DNA from: Amphirosellinia nigrospora
Lineage: Eukaryota > Ascomycota > Sordariomycetes > Xylariales > Xylariaceae
DNA: 64,000 nt
Direction of reading: 5' to 3'
Assembly: GCA_004123355.1 (NCBI GenBank)
Contig: SCHM01000002.1
Coordinates: 4,561,569-4,625,568 of the forward strand
Of this stretch, positions 10,321 to 21,075 are shown piece after piece; the first letter of the stretch is position 1, and every line of letters begins with the position of its first letter. A model generated the notes under the pieces. It did not search any database. It saw nothing but the letters and a program-made list of their open reading frames with translations, and was not told where the DNA came from. A program made the translations under genes and the position numbers.

Positions 10321-11424
10321 GGCTACGGGAAGGGAACGATGATATTGCAGCGGGGTTGGTTTGCCGAAACAGATTGATGGCTATACAGGAGTGGAACTTG
10401 AAGTTGTCAGATGCGCACCTTTTTGAGATCCCATTAGATGATGTCAGAACAAGTTATACTGAGTCAAAAAATAACGCCCGTTGCAATTGGACATGGTGGC
10501 CTATCTACTGAGGCTGATATAGAGACAGGTACGTGCGTTAATGTCCGTCTCCTGGCTTGCGACTTGGCTGGCTTGATTTAGCCGAGCATATGACGGCACT
10601 TCAGTCCAAAAATAGAAACAGGTCTCCAGAAGGGAGTTGTCTGGGTTGTTTCTATTCGTCGGAAGATATACTGGCCTAATTAAATCTGTTGGTCTTTTTT
10701 TTCATTTGCATGCAGTATGACCTGAACTGGGAGAAAGCTCTCCTGGTCGATAAGGTAAGTTTGGATAGCCCGAGCTAGAGGCTCGTTCGCTACCCGCCTG
10801 AATGAATCAATATTCTTTGTAAAACCATAGAAAATACATAGAAAATCATTAAGAACTTAATGCCATATTGGCATTGCTGCCTACAAGCAGAATCCGGATG
10901 CATGAGGTGATGGCTCATACTCAGGGGTTAAGTTACTAGGTGACGAATGAAGCCACACCAACCAATACCCAACTCTAGGCATCTCTATGAAGTATGATCA
11001 ACAAAAATACTACTTCTATAGTATATGATAAGAATTAAGAGTACACATACCAGAACTTGAAGAAGGTTGTAGTCGATCAATAGAGGTCAGTCGCATCATG
11101 GCGTTGGCCAACAAGTCCCGAGCCAGTCATCTTTCTCCACATTAACCGGTATCAACCAACGTCCTTTCTCTCCAATGACATGAAGTTCCGATATTGAGCA
11201 GCAGATTAATCCGAGACTGGGCATCAGGGTGGTAGAAGACAGACTACGGCAGTAGCTTGTGCCAGAGGGCCGCATGTTATTGATATGGACGGGGGTTGCT
11301 ATGAATGAAGGCTCTCTTCTGCTATTCGGTTGTAAACTCACGACACGGTTAGGATCACTGTGAAGATTTCGTCTGTTTTGTTCATATTGTAGACATATCG
11401 TGACCAAGAAAAATACACGCCAAC
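10321..11424. other. Divergent intergenic region, no gene supported
   Basis: This 1.1-kb stretch lies between the divergent starts of the small secreted protein gene and the DUF1996 gene and presumably holds both promoters. One open frame on the minus strand (11,096-11,407) has no recognisable domain, signal peptide or intron pattern, and I do not call it. I see no repeat or RNA. Confidence 0.5.
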
Positions 11425-12933
11425 ATGCCGTTGAACAGCTTCATCGCTGTCCTGGGGCTGCTCGCACCGCGAGCGCGCTGCTTCGGTTCCCTTGCTCGCA
11501 GCTTACTGTCCAGCGTCTGGATCCCTCGTCAACCCTGGCCAGAACCCCTCGGCTCATCTTCACCAGGTTGTCGGCGGAGTGAGTAGCTAGTTTTACTAGC
11601 ATGAACTCGAAACCATGCCGACTTGGACGCTGATGGCAGTTGCAGAACTCGTTTAACACGACTATGGACCCGGTGACGCATGATCTCGCATCGCTCTCGA
11701 CGTGCACTACTTGTCAATTTAGTGAAGATTTTTCAAACTATTGGACTGCGGTTCTCTAGTGAGTGACATCCTTCCTATGCCCTTCGGGGGGTTTTTTTTT
11801 GGTTTTTTTAAAGATTTTACGTTCGGGCCAGATTTGTGTGTCTCAAGAGGGTTCATACTTCCGATCTGCTGAGATGATGACCGCTAAGAAACAAACATGA
11901 AGCTACCGTCACAAGAATGGAACATTCAAGCGCGTTCCCCAGATGGCCCAAGATAACTCGCAGAACCAGGGCGGCATGGTACATACTATTCGACGATTCC
12001 ACTCATGTCACCAAATCTGCTAACACCTTTACCAGATGGTCTACTATATGACGGATGCTCTTTCGACACGGCGCAGAAATCCACCGTAACAGCCTTCAAG
12101 CCCGGCTTCCGCATGCTCGTCGGGGACTCGACGTACCGGAACCGCGACGAGTCGCGCAAATGGCGGCAGCTCACCTACACCTGTATGCAAAACGCCGCCA
12201 CCCGGGCGCCTGAGACCATCAACTTCCCGACCAAGGCCTGCCCGTACGGGATCATGGCCAACCACCGGTTCCCGACATGCTGGGACGGGAAGAACCTCGA
12301 CTCGCCCAACCACCAAGACCACGTCGCGTACCCGGAGAGCGGACCTTCGAGTCCGGCGGCCCTTGTCCCGCCACGCATCCGGTGCGATTACCGCAGATCT
12401 TGCTCGAGACGGTGTGGGATACACGGGGTTCAACAACATCGACGCCTCCGATTTCGCGAACGGGGAGCAGCCGTTCGTATGGTCGAGCGGGGACCCGACA
12501 GGTTTCAGCGACCATGCCGATTACGTCTGTAAGTAGTTCTCGGGCCATTTTCTTTCGTCAATTCTTAAGCATCGGGTTTTCGATTGTTGGGCAAAGGAAT
12601 GCCTGAAAGATTTCGTTGCCCCCCCTCCTCCCCTCCCCAAAATCATTCTCTGAATACGATTATTGACGCCGAGTGTTGTAGTCGGTTGGAAGGATGACTC
12701 GCTTCAGAAGGCGATGGATGGACATACGTATGTCTCGGCGCCCATGCTCAAGACGCAGAATGTGCAGGCGCAGAACCAGTGCAAGGTTGCTGATAAGGTT
12801 GGGAGCCCATTGATGGGTGTAAGTCTGACTCGATCGATGACCTCCGATATGAAACTGTTGCTGATTTATCTGTCTAGGGCTGAGTGAACTTCCCGGTACC
12901 AACCCTATTGTGAAGAGGGAGTTTAGGGCTTGA
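11425..12933 (+). CDS. Secreted DUF1996 (PF09362) protein, frame-broken
   Basis: This protein belongs to the fungal DUF1996 family: secreted or cell-surface proteins of unknown biochemical role. The N-terminus MPLNSFIAVLGLLAP followed by an ASALLRF-like segment is a signal peptide. Family landmarks are QRLDP, HLHQVVGG, STCTTCQFSEDFSNYWTA, YYRHKNGTF, GMMVYYMTD, STVTAFKPGFRMLVGDS, CWDGKNLDSPNHQDHVAYP, CPATHPVRLPQI, SSGDPTGFSDHADYV and GWKDDSLQKAMD. My exon model is 11425-11578, 11646-11758, 11903-11978, 12036-12528, 12682-12818 and 12878-12933, with introns of 57-153 bp, several with CTAAC-like branch points. About six single-base losses break the frame (near 11,473, 11,525, 12,063, 12,345, 12,430 and 12,818). 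Read as written, the last exon stops within six bases; one base restored at the last donor gives WLSELPGTN and the stop at 12,931-12,933. It is the last gene before the repeat block. Confidence 0.85.
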
Positions 12934-13235
12934 GATGGAACTTGTTGAGGCTTGGTTGGGTCATCTACGCCGGTATGCTACGCCGCCACCCTGTTTTTGC
13001 CCGTGATTGGTTGAGATTTGTGGTCATCTTGATATATCTGTAGTTAGTTTAAAGGTTGTTTCTTACCAGAGCTACTATGATGTAGTCCTACGTGAGCAAC
13101 GTGATACTTTCCCAATGCTGTCGTTGACATACTAAAGTGATGTTGAATTGTTTTGAGGACACTGGGGCCCCTAAATCACATTGCTCAGCCCCTGTCAGAC
13201 ATCATTGGCCAGCTTCTTCGTAGGGTTCGGAAATG
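12934..13235. other. Gene-side flank of the AT-rich block
   Basis: These 302 bp hold the 3' flank of the DUF1996 gene. Base composition is still ordinary, with CpA and TpG common. I see no other feature. Confidence 0.6.
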
Positions 13236-13238
13236 GGT

Positions 13239-13394
13239 ACCCATGGGTACCCACGGAAAACCCATGGGTTTTTCTAGGTACCCAAAAAAACCTATAGGTT
13301 TTTTTTAATGGGTTAACCTATATTTTAACCTATAGGTTTTTTTAAGTATTTAGAAAAACTTATAAGTTTTTTTAAGTAAGTTTTACTTATAACT
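13239..13394. repeat. Palindromic repeat array at the RIP boundary
   Basis: Six short palindromes of one design occur in a row. ACCCATGGGT is at 13239-13248 and 13260-13269, ACCTATAGGT at 13290-13299 and 13328-13337, ACTTATAAGT at 13358-13367, and a degraded ACTTATAACT at 13385-13394. Most are followed by a T-run. GGTACC-type palindromes lie between the first copies. Going rightwards, each form differs from the one before by symmetrical C-to-T and G-to-A changes, the direction of RIP. The array marks the exact passage from normal to extremely AT-rich DNA. Confidence 0.85.
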
Positions 13395-13600
13395 AAAAAT
13401 AAAAATATAAACAATATTAAATTAAAAATAAAGCTTATTTATAATTAACGTTAAAATTTATCGATTAATTATTTATTATAGCTATAATTATTATATAAGT
13501 ATATATTAATCTTTATATTAATTTTAAAATAAATCTTAATAATAAATTAAACAAATATATATTTTAAATTTATTTATTTTTGCTTTATATTACTTGTTAT

Positions 13601-13895
13601 AGTTATAGATTTGCAAGCTTTAGTAGTTATGCCCTATTACTAGCTATAACACTTGTAATCTTTACTTGTAATAACTACCACTTGTAATAAATACATGACT
13701 GTTATTCGTAGTAAATATAGTGCAGTAAATAAAGGCAAGCATTAGTAATAAATACAGCTATTTTATGCAAGTATTTAAATAGCTGCTTATATTATAGATT
13801 TAAACTTTTTTTTTTTTTTACTTTATTTATAGATTTTATATATAATATATTATATATATTAAAGCTTTATTTTTTCGAGTATATAAAGCATAATT
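13601..13895 (+). repeat. Left LTR of element A
   Basis: About 295 bp, beginning AGTTAT and ending with an ATAACT-type inverted end. It aligns with 20804-21070, 30182-30472 and 36634-36925, and is the least mutated of the four. Confidence 0.85.
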
Positions 13896-13927
13896 ATTTA
13901 TAAATTATTTATAATATTATAAAATAT

Positions 13928-14190
13928 TGTCATAGCCCCACTTTTTTAACCCACTTATCTGTGGCTGTGGCTGCACTGTGGCTGCCCCACAGGGAATATG
14001 TGGCAGTACTGGGCTAGGCGGTGTGTGGTGGCAGTACTGGGCGGTGTAGGGCACACACCCACAAATACTTATTGCCACCTGCAGGTCAATGTACTAGTAC
14101 TTCCTTCCTTTCTTCCCTAAGTAGAATATTAGCTTCCAATATAGGGTAAATTAGGTGTCTAAACCTTCTACCTGTGTTGCATCCATCACA
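13928..14190 (+). mobile_element. Solo LTR, little mutated, inserted in element A
   Basis: A 263-bp GC-normal segment begins TGTCATAGCC and ends ATCCATCACA, giving the TG...CA ends of an LTR. A perfect 5-bp target duplication AATAT flanks it (13923-13927 and 14191-14195). Removing it and one AATAT gives the sequence of copy B at 30,500-30,510, which is the empty site. It contains GTGGCTG-rich and GTGGCAGTACTGGGC repeats. It lies 32 bp after the left LTR of A. It shows almost no RIP, so it is far younger than its host. It looks like the product of LTR-LTR recombination of a younger family. Confidence 0.8.
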
Positions 14191-17100
14191 AATATTAGGA
14201 TTATTTTTATAATATTTTTTAACTAAATTAAATAATTAATTTAATTTAAAAATATTAAAATATTTTTTAAAAATAAACTAAAATAATAAACGCGTACGGC
14301 CGTACGTATTAAAGTTTTTATTAATATTTTAGATTTATTTGTTTCGAATATTTAAAATAATAAGCTTTTTATAACGAAACTTTAATAAATAATAAAAAAA
14401 TATATTTATTTTAGTTTTTTAAACTATATAAAAATTATAATAATAAGCTATAAAAGCTAACTATTTTTAACTAATTTAATATAATATTTTATAATTATTA
14501 ATAACTATATATTTAAAAAATAAAAATTTAATATAAATATTATTAGTTTTAATTATATAGTTTAATATTTAATTAATAATTATATAAAATTATAAATAAA
14601 AAAAGCTAAACTTAGTTTTTTTTTAAACTAATAATATATTATAATAAAATAATTAGTTTAATTTTAATAAAAATATAAATTAACTAATATAAATAATATA
14701 TATAAAAACTTATTATTATTTTTTAAAAAATAAAAATATATATTTTTTTAATAATAGTTTATTATTATTTTATTATTATTTATATATATTTATTAAAAAG
14801 TTAAATAAATAAAATAAAGTTTTATTTAATTAAACAAAAAAAAAATAAAATTATTATTTTTATAATAAAGTATATATTACGTATATATTATTAATATTTT
14901 TTAATTTATAATTAAAAGTAATTTTAATTAATAATAAGCTAATTAATAAACTATAAAAAATAATTAAATAATATAATTATATTTAAAATAACTTAAATAT
15001 TTTAAACTAATAAATAATTATTTATTAAGTTATTATAAAATAATTTTATTTTTATTAAATAATAAAAAAAATAGCTAATATATAGCTAAAATATTAATAT
15101 TTATTTTTATAATAATATAATTAAAAATAAACTTAAATTTAAAATATAAATTTAAGCTATATAAAATTATTTTAAATTTAATATTAATTAGTTTTATAAT
15201 AATATAGCTAAAATAATATTAAAACTTATATTAAAAGCTATATAGCTAATAACTTTTTTTTTATTTTTATATTTTAATATATTAATTAATTTAAAAGCTA
15301 TTTTAAAATATTTCGAAAAAATTTATATTATATTAATTATAATAAAAAGCTAAAGTTAATTTTTAATTATTTAGTTTTAATTAATATATTAGTTAAATTT
15401 TTTAAGTTTTAAACTATTTTTATTTATTTAGCTAAAAATTAAATTTAAAAACTAAATAAAAAAAAATTTAAAAATAAATTATTTTTTAATTAATAATTAA
15501 ATTATATTAAAATATTTAAAAAAAACGTTAATTTTAATATTATATAAATATTATTTTTAAATAATTATTTTATAATAATTAATTATAAATAAAATAAAAC
15601 TTATAAAAAAAATATAAAATTTATTGCTATAATTTTTTTTATTTTTTTTTTTTTTTTTAAATAATTTTTATTTATTTTAAAACTAAATAATAATAATAAC
15701 TTTATTTAATTATTTAAGCTTAACGCTAATAAAATATAATAATTAATTTAATAATAAATATTTTAATTATTATTAGTAAAAATATATTTCGAAAAAATAT
15801 TTTTTAAAAAATTAAACTTTAATAAATAAAAAAGCTTAAATTATTATTATTTTAATTATATATATATTAAATATTAAGCCGGCTAATATATAAAAAATAA
15901 ACTTTTAATAAATATAAAAAAAAAAATAACTTTAAAAAAATAGCTTTTTTTTAAAAGAAATATTTTTAAAAAATATTATTAATTATAAATAAATTTAATA
16001 AAAAATATTTAAATAAAAAATTTTTATTATATATATATATTTTATATAATAATAAACTTTTTTTAATTATAAATAATTTTTTAAAAATATAAAAATAAAT
16101 ATATATATAAATATAAATTAATAATTTATAAAAAAATTATTAAACTATTTAATTTTATTATTATTTAAACTTTTTTGCTAAAAAAGTTATAAATATAATA
16201 ATAAATATAAAAAATATTAATTAAGCTTTTTATTATTATTAAAAATATATAAAAAAACTTTTAAAAATAAATTTTAATTATTATTAATTTAATTTTAATA
16301 TTATTTTAAATAAACTATAGTTTAAATATTATATTTTATTAAATTATAATAAAACTTTAATATTTTATTTTAGTTATTTTTTAATTATAATATAAAATTA
16401 TTTAATAATAAATAAAATATATAGTTATATATTTAGTTTATTAATTTAATATTAATTAATAAAACTATAATTTTAAAATCGAAAAAATATAACGTTAATA
16501 ATAATATAAAAATAAAATAATATTTAAAAAATATAAAACTAAAAATATTTATTTTAAAATATAACGATTTTATAAAAAAAACTTTAATAAAATAAAATAA
16601 ATAATATTTAATTAGTTTTTATTAAAACTTATTTTTAAAAAATATAAAACTTATTTAAAAAATATAGTTTTAATTTTTATTTAAAAATTTAATAAAAAAA
16701 GCTTATATTATATAAAATAAAATAATATTAATTAATATAAAAAAAACTAATAATTAAAATATTTAGCTTAAATATTATTATTTTTAATATAATAATAAAA
16801 AAAACTAAAAAAAACGTTTATATATTATTAATATTAATAAAATCGATAAAATAATTAAAAAATTAAAAAAAAATAAAAATAACTTTTTTAAAAAAAAAAA
16901 AAAAAGTTAAAATAAAAAACGTAAAAAAAAATATTTAAAAAATACTAAAACTTAATATATATTTTTAATTAAATTAACTTTAATATATTATTATTATATT
17001 ATTTATAAATAAACTATAAAATAAATTTTTTAAAAATAAATTTAAAATTAATTTAAAATATAATTTTTTATATAAAAGCTTTATTAAACTTAATAATATT

Positions 17101-18596
17101 TTATATAATATATTTATTTTATTTATAAAAAAAATAAATAATAAGCTTTATTTTTATATAAATTATTATAAGCTAAATAAAATTATAAAAAAAACTAGTA
17201 TTTATTTTTTTTTATTAAAAAAACTTTAGCTTATATATTAAAACGAAAATTTTTATTTAATTTAATATATAATAAATATTTAACTATATTTATATATTAT
17301 TTAAAAATAAAAATTATATAATATTTTATATAAAATATAATATATATTAATTATTAGTATTATTATTTAGTTTTATTAATAAATTTTCGATATTTTAATA
17401 ATATATTAATAATATATTGTTTAATTTTTTAAATAATTTTTTATTATATTAATAATATTATTATTTATTCGGAAATAATAAAAAAATATATTATTTATAT
17501 ATTATATATTAAAATAATTAATTTAAATAAAATTATAGATTAATTTAAAAAAGTTTAAGTTTTATATTATTAAAACTAAGTTTTTAAGCTATATTATTAA
17601 TATTAAAAAAATTTAAATAAATTTTGTTAAAATTAACGCTATATTAAAATAAAAAACTTTTATATTAGTTAAAAATATATAATTTTTTTTAAAATTTTAT
17701 AATTTTTATTAAAACTTTATTAATATTTAAAGTTACGTTATAACGCTTTTAAATTAATTAACGCGAAAAAAATATTTTTTAAATAAATTAAAAAATATAA
17801 AAAATTTTTTATTAGCTTAAAAAAACTTTAATAAAATTTTTTTTATTAAAATATTTAATTATAATTTATTAATAAAAGTTAAAACTAATATATTAATAAT
17901 ATAAGTTTTAATATATTATTATAATTATATATAAATTTAATTTTATAATATATTTTTAAAAATATTTTATAATATTAAATTAAATTATAATATTTATAAT
18001 AAAAAATTATTAATAGTTATATTATATTTTAAAAAATAAAAACTTAAATTAATTAATAATTATAATAAACTTTTTTTAGTATTTATTAATAATTAAATAT
18101 TAAAATTTTTTAATAAAAAATAATATTTTAATTTAAAATAAACCGGATAAATTAATTTTTTTTCGGAATATAATTTTTTAATATTATATTGCTCCGGTAA
18201 AAATAATATATTAGCTAACGTTTTATTATAAAAATAAAAAAACCTAACAATATAAAAACTAAAAAAAAAACATAATATTATTTTATAATATTTTAGTTAA
18301 TAAATAATATAATATAATTAATTTTTATATAAATAAAGTTATATTAAATAAGTTTATTAAAATATATAATAAATTAAATATTTTTATAAAACTATAATTA
18401 ATTAAGCAAATTTTTAAAAAAAACTATAAAAACATAAATATAAAAATTTATTATTAACGAACTAAAAATAATAAGCTAAAAATTTATAAAAATTAAAAAA
18501 TAAATTAATTATATTTTATAAACGTTTAGTTATTTCCGATTTTTTATATTTAAAAATATATTTTATTAAAAAATATATTTTAAAATATTTATTATA

Positions 18597-19203
18597 GGCA
18601 ATTAATACAGGGGCATAAAGAATTAATACGGGGGCATGACTTTAGGGGGGCATGACTTTTACTTAGCTACATATTAGCCATATAAAAAATCATAAAATTA
18701 AAGTTAAAACACCTTGATTTTTGTTATTTTTTGCTTTATTTTATAGTATAAAGTCTATAGCCCTAGCCTTAAGTATAGCTGAGATATTATTTATTATATA
18801 CAACTTGAAACAAAAAATCGGTTAATTATATTATGTTATATAATATATTATATTTTAGCCACTTTTATAGCTAAAGCTTAGGGCTATATATTATTATATA
18901 GCCCGAAAACTAATAAAAATTTCTATATTTTTATATTTTTAAGTAGTAGCTTAAATTATAGCTAAACTATAAAAAACTATACTTTTAGCAAAATTTCGAT
19001 ATAAATTAAAATATAGCTCAGCTATACTTAGGGCTATAAAACCCTAAGTTATACCATTATATAAAGCAGAAAATAACAAAAATTCGAGTATTTTGTTTAT
19101 ATTTTTCGGAATTTTTTAAATAGCTAATACAAGGGTTATAAAAGTCATGCCCCCCTAAGGTCATGCCCCCGTATTAATTTTTTATGCCCTTGTATCAATT
19201 GCC
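18597..19203. mobile_element. 607-bp MITE-like DNA transposon with 65-bp terminal inverted repeats
   Basis: The left end begins GGCAATTAATACAGGGGCAT and the right end, reverse complemented, begins GGCAATTGATACAAGGGCAT. The inverted match continues to about 65 bp with four differences, all transitions. Each end contains a tandem pair of a G5-6CATGACTTTA-type unit. An 8-bp target duplication TTATTATA flanks it (18589-18596 and 19204-19211), and copy B shows the empty site at 35,038-35,045. The interior is AT-rich and has no coding potential, so the element is non-autonomous. An 8-bp duplication fits hAT-like or Mutator-like transposition; which of these is undecided. Confidence 0.88.
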
Positions 19204-20803
19204 TTATTATATATTTTAATAAAAATAAAATATATAAACTTATTATTAAACGTTATTAATAGTTTAAATTAAATAAAAATTATAATCGTTATATAATAAA
19301 TTATATAAAATATAAGCTTATTAAAATATTTAAAAATAAAACTTTTAATAAACTTATATTTTTTTTAATATTTAAATATATATAATATTATTTTATTATT
19401 AATTTTAAATAAATATTAAAAAATAAATATAAATATAATATAGAGAAATAATATATAATAAACCGTTTAAATAAATAAATATAAATAATATTTTATATTA
19501 TAAAAATAACCGTAAAAAATATTATTAAAATATATTATAAAAACTTTTTTAAGTTTTTAAAATATTTATAATTATAATTTTAAACTATAAACTTTAATTT
19601 ATTTTTTTTTATAAATAAACTATATAAGCTAATAAAAATAAAATATATATTAATTATTATAAAATATTATAAAACTATAAAATAAATAAAAATTATAAAT
19701 AAATATATTAATTAAAAATTATAATTATATATAAATTATTATTAAAATAATTAGTTTAAATATATATTTATTATAAATTATATTTAAACGTTAATTTTTT
19801 ATTTTTAATAAAATTATTATTTTATAAAATTAAAATAAATTTTTAATATTATTTAATTTTAATTAAAAAATTAAACCGTAAATAAAAAATTATAAAAGCT
19901 TTTTAAAAAAAAAAAATAATTCAAATAAATATAAAAAAAAAAATAAAAAAAATAATATAATTTATTAAATTAGCTAAAAAAAATATATATATATTTAAAA
20001 ATATATAATTAATTAAGCTAATAAAAATTAATAAAAACTTAACTTTAATATAAAAAACTATTAATTAATTTTTAAAAAAAAACAGTTTTAAAAAATAAAC
20101 CGTTTATTAATAAGCTAAATTTTTTATAATATAAAAAGTTTAAAATATATAAAAAAAATAAAAATATTTTTATATTAAATATTTTATAACTTAAAAATAT
20201 TAAATTATTATTATAAAATTAATTATAAAAATATTTTAATAATTTATTATTAAACTAAAAAAAAAAAATTTAAAAAAAAAAATAATAAAACTTAAAAATA
20301 AAAAAAAGTTTATTATTAAAAAAATATAAATATTTTAACTTTATTATTAAAAATTATAATATTAAATAAATTAAAAAAGTTAAAACTTTAATAATATATA
20401 TTTAATAAAAAACTTTAAAAATAATATAAAAATATTAAAAAACTTTTATAATATAAACTTTAATTTAATTAAACTTTTAATAAAATTATAAATATAACTA
20501 AATAATATAAAAAAATAAATTTAATAAACTATATTTAAATAATAATAAAGCTATAATATAAAAAAAAAATAATATAAAAAAAAAATATATATAAATAAAA
20601 AATATATAAATATTATATATATTTAAATATTATATTAAATAAAAAAAACTTTAAATAATATATAAAAAAACTAATATAATAATTTAATAATATAAAAGCT
20701 TTATAAAAAATTATATTAATAAAAACTTAAAGCGATTTTTTTTTTACTAAAAAATAATTATAATTTTAACCTTAGTTAAATTTTTTTTTTTCGAAAAAAA
20801 AAT

Positions 20804-21070
20804 AGTTATAAATTTATAAGCTTTAATAGCTATACTTTACTATTAACTATAGCACTTATAATTTTTATTTATAATAATTGCTATTTATAATAAATATAAT
20901 ATATAAATAAAAGCAAACATTAGTAATAAATATAACTACTTTATATAAGTATTTAAGCAGTTATTTATATTATAAATTTAAACCTTTTTTTCTTTTATTT
21001 TATTTATAAATTTTATATATAATATATTATATATTAAAGCTTTATTTTTTTAAGTGTATAAAACATAACT
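20804..21070 (+). repeat. Right LTR of element A
   Basis: About 267 bp, preceded by a purine run at about 20,792-20,802 and followed by the target duplication ATTAT. It is more AT-shifted than the left LTR. Confidence 0.85.
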
Positions 21071-21075
21071 ATTAT

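Larger units (their letters stand above)
13601..21070 (+). mobile_element. LTR retrotransposon fossil A (family A/B)
   Basis: Paired LTRs lie at 13601-13895 and 20804-21070, flanked by a 5-bp target duplication (GTTAT at 13596-13600, ATTAT at 21071-21075, differing by one RIP-type transition). A purine tract directly before the right LTR suggests the plus orientation. After subtracting two later insertions (13928-14190 and 18597-19203, with their target duplications) the element is about 6.6 kb. Its interior aligns along its whole length with copy B. It is heavily RIP-mutated and thoroughly broken. Superfamily (Copia or Gypsy) cannot be read from what is left. Confidence 0.85.

Noticed and set aside
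11096-11407. 103-codon minus-strand open frame between the two secreted-protein genes
   Set aside because: No recognisable domain, signal peptide, intron signals or biased codon use. It is probably chance in promoter DNA.
12044-12439. 131-codon open frame antisense to the DUF1996 gene
   Set aside because: It mirrors GC-rich codons of the conserved sense protein and has no domain or start context of its own.
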